From Dyadobacter alkalitolerans DSM 23607 (GTDB lineage: Bacteria; Bacteroidota; Bacteroidia; Cytophagales; Spirosomataceae): a DNA stretch of 64,000 nucleotides. Position numbers and translations under genes: made by a program. The notes beneath the pieces were generated by a model that was not told the DNA's origin, ran no database searches, and saw only the letters and a program-made list of their open reading frames with translations. Below, one piece after another: positions 44,435 through 52,861 of the stretch. How positions within the stretch are numbered: position 1 is the stretch's first letter; each line of letters opens with the position of its first letter. Where the stretch lies: NCBI RefSeq assembly GCF_000428845.1, contig NZ_AUAS01000012.1, positions 62,001 through 126,000 on the forward strand, written 5' to 3'.

Positions 44435-44552
44435 GAAAAAAAGGAGTCGACATATCAGAATGCCGTTGAAATAAAAAACTGTTATGAGATTTTAGTGTAA
44501 TTTGTCTTTCTTAACTGCGTTGAACATGAAACACGAAAATATTCATAACTAA

Positions 44553-46613
44553 ATGGGTTTCCTTTTTCCATCATTTTTGTGGGGTCTTCTGGCTGTTTCG
44601 GTTCCAATTGCGATTCATATTTTCAATTTCCGTCGTACAAAAAAGGTCTATTTTACCAACGTCGCTTTCTTAAAGGCAGTAGATACCAAAACGCGTTCGG
44701 TAAGACAAGTGAAGCATTGGCTGGTGCTGGCGGCGCGCATTTTGGCAATCATGTGCCTTGCGCTGGCATTTGCCCAGCCGTTTCTGCCGGCTCAAAACAA
44801 TGTTTCGGTAGACCGCAAAGGCATTACCAGCCTTTATCTCGACAATTCGCTCAGCATGGAAAGCGAGCTCAATAACAAACGCTATCTGGACATTGCCACC
44901 GCGCGGTTAAGCGAGTTACTGGGGCTTTTCAGGAATGCAACTTCACTTCAACTCGTCACCAACGATTTTTCGGCCCAGGAACAAGGTTTATACGCGTCCG
45001 AAAAATTACGCGACAGGCTGACAACCATCGGGTTATCCAATACACCACGCACATTTGAACAGGTTTATAAGCGCCAGGAAAACCTCATGTCCCGGCATCA
45101 GCAGGCGGGCAAAAATCAGCTTTTCTGGTTTTCTGACTTTCAAAAAAGTACTTCCGGAAATCTTTCAGAATTGAAAGCGGACACGACAAACCAGCTGTTT
45201 CTGGTTCCCGTTCAGGCTGCGGCGGAGAAGAATGTTTTTGTGGATTCTGCCTGGCTTAATACGCCTTTTATCCGCGAGTTGCAGAACAACATTCTCTTCG
45301 TTAAGGTCAGCAATTCCGGATCAGAAGCAGCCCGCAATGTTGTTTTGAAGCTAAGTCTGGACGATATGCAAGCTTCGACGGCTTCTGTGAATGTGCCCGC
45401 TAACGGCAGCGCAACAGCAAAATTTAACTTCAACTTAAAAGGGAAAGGTTATAAAAAGGGCCAGATCACATTTGACGATTTCCCGGTCACATTCGATAAC
45501 AACTATTATTTCGTGCTCAATGCTTCGCCGTTGATCCGCGTCCTGCACATTTACGGACAGAAATCCGCTGGTAACTACATTGAAAACGTCTACGCCAACG
45601 ACAGCCTCTTTTCTTTGCAAAGTTACAGCGTCAATAATGTTGATCCGGGATTAATCAAAAATACAGATCTTGTTGTTTTAGAAGGTGTTACCTCATTATC
45701 AGGTTCCCTACCCCAGGATTTGCAGGAGCTCATCCGAAATGGCGGAAGTGTTACAGTGATCCCTCCCACCGCACCTAATACTGAAAGTTACAGCGACTTT
45801 TTGTCGCGTATTGGCATTAATGGTCTGTCCGGCACGCAGAATGCTCAGCCTGCACCGGTTGCCATGGCAGCGCCCGATCGTAACAATCCGTTTTTCAGCG
45901 ATGTTTTTGAAGAATCCGTCCGACAGGAACTGAACCTTAACCTGCCCTCAGCTTCGCCTGTGTGGAGTTGGGCCAATGCAGGGCAAATGGTGCTGGCATT
46001 GCGCAACGGACAGACGTATCTGAACCAGGTTACTTCGGGTACGGGAAGGGTTTACCTCTTTGCGGCACCCTTAAATCCGGAATACGGCAACATTGCGCAG
46101 CACGCCATTTTTGTGCCTATTATGTACAAAATCGCTGCATCCAGCGTCCGCGCGCAGCGTACATCTTTCAAGTTTGATGAGAATCCGATTACATTGAATG
46201 TTGAAAAAGCGCAGCCCAATACGGTTTATAAATTAAGAAGAAACCAGAAAGAAGTCATTCCCGTGCAGCGGATCGCGGGCAACCAGCTTTTACTCGAAAT
46301 TCCCCAGGGCGATCAGCTTGGAGAGGGATTGGATGCGGGATATTTTGAATTAATAAAAGACAGCAAAGTAGAACAGATCATCGCATTGAACCACAATAAT
46401 GCAGAATCAAAACTGCAATACTATTCCCCTGACGAGCTCAGGACCATTTTCGCCGGACAAAAAAACGTCCAGATCTTCGACCGCATCGACGACGACGCCT
46501 TCTCCACAGCCTTCCAGCAACAAAACATGGGAACCAACCTCTGGAAATATTTTCTCTACGGAGCGCTATTCTTCCTATTGGTCGAGGTAGCCTTGATCCG
46601 GTTTTTGAAATGA
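44553..46613 (+). CDS. BatA-domain (N-terminal double-transmembrane) protein
   Basis: A 686-residue protein with the TIGR02226-type N-terminus: two membrane helices around LKAVDTKTRSVRQVKHW (residues about 5-25 and 57-78), then a large extracytoplasmic region with a degenerate VWA-like domain (SLYLDNSLSMESEL near residue 90; the DxSxS motif reads DNSLS) and a C-terminal membrane helix (YFLYGALFFLLVEVALI). Bacteroidota Bat proteins are linked to aerotolerance. An 8-codon frame (44526-44552) ends right before the start codon in the same frame and may act as a leader or be chance. No other bat gene lies nearby. Confidence 0.85.
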   Translation: MGFLFPSFLWGLLAVSVPIAIHIFNFRRTKKVYFTNVAFLKAVDTKTRSVRQVKHWLVLAARILAIMCLALAFAQPFLPAQNNVSVDRKGITSLYLDNSLSMESELNNKRYLDIATARLSELLGLFRNATSLQLVTNDFSAQEQGLYASEKLRDRLTTIGLSNTPRTFEQVYKRQENLMSRHQQAGKNQLFWFSDFQKSTSGNLSELKADTTNQLFLVPVQAAAEKNVFVDSAWLNTPFIRELQNNILFVKVSNSGSEAARNVVLKLSLDDMQASTASVNVPANGSATAKFNFNLKGKGYKKGQITFDDFPVTFDNNYYFVLNASPLIRVLHIYGQKSAGNYIENVYANDSLFSLQSYSVNNVDPGLIKNTDLVVLEGVTSLSGSLPQDLQELIRNGGSVTVIPPTAPNTESYSDFLSRIGINGLSGTQNAQPAPVAMAAPDRNNPFFSDVFEESVRQELNLNLPSASPVWSWANAGQMVLALRNGQTYLNQVTSGTGRVYLFAAPLNPEYGNIAQHAIFVPIMYKIAASSVRAQRTSFKFDENPITLNVEKAQPNTVYKLRRNQKEVIPVQRIAGNQLLLEIPQGDQLGEGLDAGYFELIKDSKVEQIIALNHNNAESKLQYYSPDELRTIFAGQKNVQIFDRIDDDAFSTAFQQQNMGTNLWKYFLYGALFFLLVEVALIRFLK

Positions 46614-46637
46614 TTGTTCGGACAATAGTTGTAGTTT

Positions 46638-46665
46638 TTGTTTCACGAAAAAATTATTATTTTTG
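46638..46665 (+). promoter_or_regulatory. Promoter of the VapC-type toxin-antitoxin pair
   Basis: TTG at 46638-46640, a 17-base spacer and TATTTTTG at 46658-46665 fit the Bacteroidota consensus TTG-N17..23-TAnnTTTG. The transcript would start just before the ATG at 46681, giving a very short leader. A 12-base palindrome-like word (TTGTTCGGACAA, 46614-46625) upstream may be an operator. Confidence 0.6.
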
Positions 46666-46680
46666 AAAAAACTAACAGTA

Positions 46681-46944
46681 ATGCGCACTATAAAATCAAA
46701 ATCTGTAATTCCCGCTGCCTCAAAAGCTGCGGAATATTACTACCCTTCGGGAAAAACTTCAACTCTTAATGACCCCGGCGCGGGCTATCAGAAACTTGAT
46801 CCCGCGAAGTATGGCCGCATTATCAATTGTGAACTTTCAGATGAAGAACTGGAAATGGCCAATGATCCTAATGTCAAGCCCTTCGCATACGTCTCCGATT
46901 CCGCAGCGTATGTTCGTAAAATCCGCAAAACATCGAAGCCTTAG
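46681..46944 (+). CDS. Putative antitoxin upstream of a PIN-domain toxin
   Basis: An 87-residue protein from the ATG at 46681 (a TTG at 46663 would lie inside the promoter). No known DNA-binding fold is obvious: the N-terminus is basic (MRTIKSKSVIPAASKAAEYY), the middle has a Tyr/Pro segment and the C-terminus is again basic (VRKIRKTSKP). The stop codon is followed immediately by the PIN toxin start (TAGATG), a typical antitoxin-toxin order. It does not look like a Phd, MazE or AbrB antitoxin that I recognise, so it may represent a less described type. Confidence 0.55.
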   Translation: MRTIKSKSVIPAASKAAEYYYPSGKTSTLNDPGAGYQKLDPAKYGRIINCELSDEELEMANDPNVKPFAYVSDSAAYVRKIRKTSKP

Positions 46945-47331
46945 ATGTTGTTGCTTGACACAAACATTCTAATCGACTATTTGAGAGACAAGCCACAGGC
47001 CATTCAGTTCATACATTATACCGGAAAATTCAATCTTGGCATCAACACCATTGTTGTTTTAGAATTGTATAACGGCTGCCTGAATCGGGCAGAGTTTGCG
47101 AAAATCAAGCGAACGCTCAATGGTTTTATCCACTTTGATCTTAACGAATCTGTTGCCAGAGCGGCAATTGATATCAGTCATACATTCGCATTATCGCACC
47201 AATTAAGCGTTGCGGATACGCTGATTGCCGCAACTGCATTGGTATATGATTTGGAGTTGCGGACATTAAATCTCAGGGATTTCAAAATGATCCCCGGACT
47301 TCGCGTTTCTAACTCTCTCATTCTGCCATAA
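46945..47331 (+). CDS. PIN-domain (VapC-type) ribonuclease toxin
   Basis: A 128-residue PIN-domain protein. The acidic metal-binding residues are in place: D5 in MLLLDTNILIDYL, E near residue 40 in VVLELYNG, D in SVADTLIAATA and the C-terminal NLRDFKMIPGL. VapC toxins cut RNA, often tRNA. It is translated directly after the upstream small gene. Length is normal for VapC. Confidence 0.87.
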   Translation: MLLLDTNILIDYLRDKPQAIQFIHYTGKFNLGINTIVVLELYNGCLNRAEFAKIKRTLNGFIHFDLNESVARAAIDISHTFALSHQLSVADTLIAATALVYDLELRTLNLRDFKMIPGLRVSNSLILP

Positions 47332-47430
47332 TGATGTGAATTTTTCAAAAGTATCTTGTCAAAAAATTTCGGTTCAGTTTTATGTTAGCGGTTTTTACAC
47401 CAATTTTGTGTGACACTACCGGAACATTAA

Positions 47431-48561
47431 ATGCTTTCATCGCGAATAGGAATTCTTGGCGGCGGCCAACTAGGACTAATGCTTTTACAAGCCGCTGTGG
47501 ACTGGAATCTGGACATTCACGTCCTTGATCCTGACGCAGAGGCTCCATGCAAACAAATTGCCCCTCACTTTCAGCAAGGCTCGTTACAGGATTATGACAC
47601 GGTTTATAATTTCGGCAAAGACCTGGATGTCATTACAATAGAAATTGAAAAGGTCAATGTCCAGGCTTTGGAAGCACTGGAAAAGGAAGGCAAGAAAATC
47701 TTCCCGCAACCCTCTGTTATCCGACAAATCCAGGATAAACGGGTCCAAAAGCAGTTTTACAAAGCTCATAACCTCCCAACTGCTGATTTTATATTAACCG
47801 AAAACCGGCAAGATGTTTATAAAAATGCATCCTTTTTACCCGCATTTCATAAGCTGGGAAAAGATGGTTACGACGGCCGCGGGGTGCAGCGGCTTACTTC
47901 CGAAGCAGACATTGAAAAGGCTTTCGAACAGCCCGGACTTCTGGAAAAGGCAGTGCCCTTTGAAAAGGAACTGGCCGTGATCGTGGCGCGCAATGTACGA
48001 GGCGAAATCACAACATTCCCGACCGTGGAAATGGTTTTTCATCCGGAACTGAACCTGGTTGAATATCTTTTTGCACCGGCAGAAATTGAGAAATCCATAG
48101 ACGAAAAAGCGCAGGAAATTGCCAGAAAAACGGCAGAAGCTTTCCAGATCGTAGGCCTTTTGGCTGTGGAGCTATTTATGACTGCCGATGGCGAGATCCT
48201 GATCAACGAAGTGGCGCCAAGGCCGCATAATAGTGGCCACCACACCATCCGCGCCAATGCGACTTCGCAATATGAGCAGCACTGGCGGGCCATTCTGGAC
48301 TTACCGCTGGGCAGCACGCAAGCTTATGGGCCATCCGCAATGGTCAACTTGCTGGGTGAAGAAGGTTACGAAGGTCCGGCTGTTTATGAAGGAATGGAGA
48401 AATTGTTGGCTACTGAACAGGTTTTCCCGTTCCTTTACTGGAAGGCCGTTACAAAATCATTCAGAAAAATGGGTCATATCACCATTATGGATGCCGATAT
48501 CGCGTCTTTAAAGAGAAAGGTTGATTTTGTTAAAAAGAATATCAGAGTAATTAGTAAGTAA
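47431..48561 (+). CDS. purK: 5-(carboxyamino)imidazole ribonucleotide synthase PurK
   Basis: An ATP-grasp enzyme that carboxylates AIR with bicarbonate to N5-CAIR in purine synthesis, 376 residues. The N-terminal GILGGGQLGLML motif, KLGKDGYDGRGVQ, AVELFMTADGEILINEVAPRPHNSGHHT (given here as AVELFMTADGEIL and NEVAPRPHNSGHHT) and the C-terminal block HITIMDADI are typical. It precedes purE by 14 bases. Confidence 0.96.
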   Translation: MLSSRIGILGGGQLGLMLLQAAVDWNLDIHVLDPDAEAPCKQIAPHFQQGSLQDYDTVYNFGKDLDVITIEIEKVNVQALEALEKEGKKIFPQPSVIRQIQDKRVQKQFYKAHNLPTADFILTENRQDVYKNASFLPAFHKLGKDGYDGRGVQRLTSEADIEKAFEQPGLLEKAVPFEKELAVIVARNVRGEITTFPTVEMVFHPELNLVEYLFAPAEIEKSIDEKAQEIARKTAEAFQIVGLLAVELFMTADGEILINEVAPRPHNSGHHTIRANATSQYEQHWRAILDLPLGSTQAYGPSAMVNLLGEEGYEGPAVYEGMEKLLATEQVFPFLYWKAVTKSFRKMGHITIMDADIASLKRKVDFVKKNIRVISK

Positions 48562-48575
48562 TCTTTCGTTAAATA

Positions 48576-49067
48576 ATGGTTGGAATCATAATGGGAAGCT
48601 TGTCGGACCGGAAAATCATGCAGCAGGCAGCTGATGCACTTTCCGAGCTTGGGATCGCTTTCGAAATGGAGATCGTCTCGGCACACCGCACGCCGGAACG
48701 CATGCTGGAATACGCGTCATCGGCCAGAAGTCGCGGGTTACAGGTTATTATCGCTGGTGCAGGCGGCGCGGCGCACCTGCCGGGCATGGTTGCCTCACTC
48801 ACTTCACTGCCTGTTATCGGCGTCCCGGTTTTGTCCAGCAATTCAATAGATGGCTGGGATTCAGTGCTTTCCATCTTACAAATGCCTTCGGGTGTGCCGG
48901 TGGCAACAGTGGCACTGGATGGGGCGAGAAACGCTGGAATTCTGGCGGCTCAAATCATCGGAGCGAGCGATCCGGAGGTCGGAAAAAGGCTTGATGCATT
49001 CAAGGAAGGCCTAAAAGAAAAAGTCGCGGTCATGAATGAGGAATTGAGAAATCACCTTGGAAGTTAG
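48576..49067 (+). CDS. purE: N5-carboxyaminoimidazole ribonucleotide mutase PurE
   Basis: A 163-residue class I PurE that converts N5-CAIR to CAIR. GIIMGSLSDRKIMQQA, the SAHRTPERM motif with the catalytic His and the C-terminal AGGAAHLPGMVASLT and VLSSNSIDGWDSVLSI blocks are present. The gene order purK-purE is the reverse of the usual purEK, but the functional coupling is the same. Confidence 0.97.
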   Translation: MVGIIMGSLSDRKIMQQAADALSELGIAFEMEIVSAHRTPERMLEYASSARSRGLQVIIAGAGGAAHLPGMVASLTSLPVIGVPVLSSNSIDGWDSVLSILQMPSGVPVATVALDGARNAGILAAQIIGASDPEVGKRLDAFKEGLKEKVAVMNEELRNHLGS

Positions 49068-49126
49068 AAGGTCTTTAGTATTTTCGTAAAATTAATTAGC
49101 ACCACAAAAAACCTCGATTACCGGCT

Positions 49127-49759
49127 ATGGAAGACGAATTCCCTAAGAAAAGAAATGTCCGTCCGACCGAAAAGTCCAACCTTCCTATTGTCACCCTGTT
49201 TGTGTTGGTTCTTTTGGTATTAGCAATGTTGTACGTGGGGTATGAATACATTTCCGACAGTTCCTCCAATTCCGAAGAACTTACTTCGGTCGTTGTGGAC
49301 TCAACGCTTGAAGAACCCAGTGTAGGCGAGCCGATAACCGACGAACCCGCCGAAGCATTAGAAACACCGGCCTCGGAAACGCCGTCGGCAGCGAAAGACC
49401 AACCGAAAGAGACTCCAAAAGAAACGACGCCTGCCATTTCGGCGTCCTCAGTGGGTGGAGAGCAAATTACGCATACAGTGAAAGGCGGTGAAACTTTTTC
49501 AAGCATTGCATCGCGCTATAATTTGAAAACGGAAACATTAAAGGGACTGAATGCTTCCACTCCCGAGTTGAAGTCAGACGTTACGAAGCTCAAAATTCAA
49601 GTTCAGGCCGTGCATACTGTGGGCCCGGGCGATGTTTTAAGGGTAGTAGCAGGCAAATATGGCGTTACCAAGGAAGCAATCATGAAAGCGAATGGTAGAA
49701 CCAGAGATTTCTCCGAAAGAGGTGAAAAACTCATCATTCCTTTTCCGTCCAGAAAATAG
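49127..49759 (+). CDS. Membrane-anchored LysM-domain protein
   Basis: A 210-residue protein with a short cytoplasmic head, one membrane helix (LPIVTLFVLVLLVLAMLYVG) near residues 22-41, a Pro/Glu/Thr-rich spacer (about 50-100) and two LysM domains: HTVKGGETFSSIASRYNL near 105 and HTVGPGDVLRVVAGKYGV near 165. LysM domains bind peptidoglycan N-acetylglucosamine, so the protein probably tethers the inner membrane to the cell wall. No enzyme domain is attached. It follows purE by 59 bases and ends at a terminator. Confidence 0.87.
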   Translation: MEDEFPKKRNVRPTEKSNLPIVTLFVLVLLVLAMLYVGYEYISDSSSNSEELTSVVVDSTLEEPSVGEPITDEPAEALETPASETPSAAKDQPKETPKETTPAISASSVGGEQITHTVKGGETFSSIASRYNLKTETLKGLNASTPELKSDVTKLKIQVQAVHTVGPGDVLRVVAGKYGVTKEAIMKANGRTRDFSERGEKLIIPFPSRK

Positions 49760-49780
49760 ATTCTGAAAATAAAGACATAT

Positions 49781-49818
49781 AAAAGCGCCCGGGACGACTC
49801 TTCGTCCCGGTCGCTTTT
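49781..49818. terminator. Bidirectional intrinsic terminator
   Basis: Seventeen-base arms with one mismatch: AAAAGCGCCCGGGACGA and TCGTCCCGGTCGCTTTT around a CTCT loop, followed by further T. Sits between the convergent LysM and outer-membrane genes. Confidence 0.9.
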
Positions 49819-49852
49819 TTTGCATTGATATTTGATTTAAGCATTTTCCAGG

Positions 49853-52726
49853 TTAAAAACCACCTCTTCCTCCTCTTCCACCGCCAGGCATATCACCGCT
49901 TTCAAAATCTCTGCGGCGGTTGTTCTGCGGAGCCGGCGCTTTTCCGAAATTCCTCAGCGTGTAAGTGAATGTCAGCATTGCATATTGGGTCAAAACGCGA
50001 TTGGTAACATCCTGCACGTAGGTTTCCGTCACGTTCCGGGTAATGCTGTTGTTTTGTTTCAAGATGTCGAAAACCGTTAGTTTCAATTCGCCGGCATTGT
50101 TTTTCAGGAATTTCTTTCCAATGCTGGCATTCCACAATGTGAAGTTCCGGTTATAACCTTCTCCCAAACCCCGGTACGACTGGTTGCTCACATCACTTTG
50201 CACAACAAACCCTTTTCCAAAAATCCAGTTCACACGTCCGGTAATGCCCTGCGTATAATAATTATTGTTCAAATTCGGCTGGATCGTATTACGGACCATA
50301 TTGTAATTTCCTGAATAAGAAACTGTGAAATCGAGGTTCTCGCTGACATTGCTGCTGACAACCAAACCCTGCGAAACTGCGTAAGTGTTGGAGTAATTGG
50401 AAATGTTGTTGATCAAGCCAGGCGAACGCACATAGTTGAAGCCGGTAGTCAGGTTTACATTCAGTTTTAATGGCGCAATGGGCTTTCCATAAGCGAGAAA
50501 AGTTCGTGCATTCCAGCTTCCGTCAACATTCACAGGCTTCGTAAATTTCGCACCGCGTTCCAGAATAATTCCGTCAACGATTTCGGTTGGCTCTTGCGCA
50601 ATCAATGTTGAGTTTACAATCGCGTTGTTAGTTTGGGTTACAAAAACCATTGCATTCAGATTGTACGGACGCTCTGCCCCGGCCAGCGAATAGCGAACAT
50701 TGAAACTGTTGCGATATTCCTGTTTCAGATCCGGGTTACCGGCGGTTAAGGCCAGCGGGTTACTATTATCGATCACATTCTGCAACTGGGAAATCGATGG
50801 CTGATTTGTTGAACTTCTGAAAAATGTACGGAACTGTGTGCCGGTTTTGGATCTGTAACTCAACATGAAATTGGGCAGCAGATTGGTAAATGACTGATCC
50901 ACTTTGGCATTAACGGGCGCCAATTGCTGACTGTACAAGCCTGTATTTTGGAAATCCAGCCCCAAGTTCGCCGACCAGCTATTTTTGCGGTAACGATAAC
51001 CGATTCCCGCACGGTTAGTAACGTAGCGATTGTCAAATGTGTTGGAAAGCAGCGAATCCAGGTCCGAATAAGTGTTTTCATCGAAACTCATGTTGTAAGT
51101 TTCTTTTTTCGAATCGCTGTTGCTCACCGCAAGACCGTAGTTGAACTGTAACTGACTGTTTTTCCCGATAGGCTCGGTGTAGATCAGGTTTCCGCCTAAT
51201 GTCAGGCCGTTGGAATAGGTAAAGCTTTCCTGATCCAGCGTATCGCCTCTTGCCGCCAGGCGCAGACTGTCGAAGAACATGGTTTTGGAATACAGATTAC
51301 CAAGTCCGTTACGATCATTCAGCTGCGTGTTCAGATTCACAGAAAGCGTCCGGCCCTTCTTTTCAAACGAATGACGGAACAAAACGTCATTATTGAAGTT
51401 GTACGCATTGGTTGCATTACGCTGGTTGTTATCCAGGCTGTTGATCCGCAGGCCGTTTAATGTGTTGAGTCCAGCCTTTGTACTTGCGGAATTGTTGTCC
51501 TGAAAGCTCAATCGCGGTGTAACGATCAGCGAGTTGTTCTTATTAATGTTGTATTCTATTCTGAAATTAAGTCTGTGGTTTGCGTTGGTGTTGTTCGTAC
51601 GGCTGTTTTCATTGTAAATCTGATCCGTAGAATCCGTATCACCAGGCAAAATGAAGCGTTGCTGCATGCTCTGCAAATTGCTGTTACCCGTGCGGTTGAA
51701 AAAATAGCTTCCGGTAACATCCACTTTTTTCCCAAACTTGTTGGCATAGTTCAATCCGAAAGAATTTGTTCCGGTAATCCCGCTTTGGTTACCAACCAGG
51801 AAATTACCTGCAGAGCCGCCTCCCGAACCGCCTCTTCCCCCGCCGCCTCCACCGGAAACACCGATCAGATCCTGGCTTGAAAAGTTTTGCATGTTAATGT
51901 TATTGCTCAGCCCAATCACGGATATACGCTGATTGCCTTTGAAAAAACTCACATTTCCGCCCGCCTGATAACGGTTATCCAGCCCATACCCAGCGAAAAC
52001 CTTACCAAACTGGCCCATTTTGCGATCGGCTTTGGTGACAATGTTGATGGTCTTTTGGCCGTTACCATCATCGAATCCTGTGAATTGTGCCTGATCGCTC
52101 AGTTTGTCAAAAACTTCGATCTTATCGACAATCTCGGCAGGAAGTGATTTCAATGTTAGTGCAGCATCTTCCCCAAAGAATGGCTTACCATCGACCAAAA
52201 CCCTGTTAACTGTCTCACCATGAGCCGTTACCGTTCCGTTAGCGACCGTTATGCCGGGCATTTTCTGGATAAGGTCCTCGGAAGTTGCGTCAGGGTTTGT
52301 TTTATAGGCAGCAGCATTGAACTGGGTCGTGTCACCTTTTTGCTGCACCGCAGTAACTTGCCCTACGACCTTGATTTCTTTCAAATTGGCAACGGCTTCG
52401 CTCAACTGAAATGTGCCGGCATCCTGCGTATCATCCTGCAATGTGACTGTGCGGGAAGCATCTTTATAACTCAGATAAGAAATCTTCACCAGGTAAACAG
52501 CCTGCCTGGCGAGACCACTGAATGAAAACTTACCGTCTATATCAGTCGTTACATACTCGGGTTTCGCATCGGGCAGGTTCCTGCTTACTGCAACATATGC
52601 GCCCACAACCGGCTCGTTGGTAACACTGTCTTTCACCACGCCGGTGATCCGGCCGGTTGGTTCTTGTGCAAATGCTGAGAGGGAAAATAATATCAGCAGC
52701 GAGAGTAGGGATGCGAACTTTTTCAT
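49853..52726 (-). CDS. Outer-membrane beta-barrel protein with CarboxypepD-like domain (TonB-receptor family)
   Basis: A 957-residue outer-membrane protein from the ATG at 52726 (signal MKKFASLLSLLILFSLSAFAQ; SLSAFAQ cut site). The N-terminal carboxypeptidase regulatory-like domain (about 25-115), the plug (PDATSEDLIQKMPGITVANG) and a barrel of the OMP_b-brl_3 type follow. Glycine-rich stretches occur in the plug/barrel junction (GVSGGGGGGRGGSGGG) and at the very end (PGGGRGGRGGF), the latter replacing the usual C-terminal aromatic strand. It resembles receptors of the Fe/oligosaccharide class in Bacteroidota. The substrate is unknown and no SusD-like gene is next to it. Confidence 0.85.
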   Translation of the reverse strand: MKKFASLLSLLILFSLSAFAQEPTGRITGVVKDSVTNEPVVGAYVAVSRNLPDAKPEYVTTDIDGKFSFSGLARQAVYLVKISYLSYKDASRTVTLQDDTQDAGTFQLSEAVANLKEIKVVGQVTAVQQKGDTTQFNAAAYKTNPDATSEDLIQKMPGITVANGTVTAHGETVNRVLVDGKPFFGEDAALTLKSLPAEIVDKIEVFDKLSDQAQFTGFDDGNGQKTINIVTKADRKMGQFGKVFAGYGLDNRYQAGGNVSFFKGNQRISVIGLSNNINMQNFSSQDLIGVSGGGGGGRGGSGGGSAGNFLVGNQSGITGTNSFGLNYANKFGKKVDVTGSYFFNRTGNSNLQSMQQRFILPGDTDSTDQIYNENSRTNNTNANHRLNFRIEYNINKNNSLIVTPRLSFQDNNSASTKAGLNTLNGLRINSLDNNQRNATNAYNFNNDVLFRHSFEKKGRTLSVNLNTQLNDRNGLGNLYSKTMFFDSLRLAARGDTLDQESFTYSNGLTLGGNLIYTEPIGKNSQLQFNYGLAVSNSDSKKETYNMSFDENTYSDLDSLLSNTFDNRYVTNRAGIGYRYRKNSWSANLGLDFQNTGLYSQQLAPVNAKVDQSFTNLLPNFMLSYRSKTGTQFRTFFRSSTNQPSISQLQNVIDNSNPLALTAGNPDLKQEYRNSFNVRYSLAGAERPYNLNAMVFVTQTNNAIVNSTLIAQEPTEIVDGIILERGAKFTKPVNVDGSWNARTFLAYGKPIAPLKLNVNLTTGFNYVRSPGLINNISNYSNTYAVSQGLVVSSNVSENLDFTVSYSGNYNMVRNTIQPNLNNNYYTQGITGRVNWIFGKGFVVQSDVSNQSYRGLGEGYNRNFTLWNASIGKKFLKNNAGELKLTVFDILKQNNSITRNVTETYVQDVTNRVLTQYAMLTFTYTLRNFGKAPAPQNNRRRDFESGDMPGGGRGGRGGF

Positions 52727-52861
52727 GGTTTCTGTAAAGGTTAATTGCATTTTAGAGCCTCCTTTTTGATTATAGTTTAATCAGACTCAGCAATAAACCC
52801 CTACAATCGATAAAACCACCACACTTATAGATCAACGCCGGGATTTACCTGACGAGAAATT

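Noticed and set aside
46614..46625. TTGTTCGGACAA as an intrinsic terminator of the BatA gene
   Set aside because: The stem has only four to five pairs; it is too weak for a terminator, although it may be an operator for the toxin pair.
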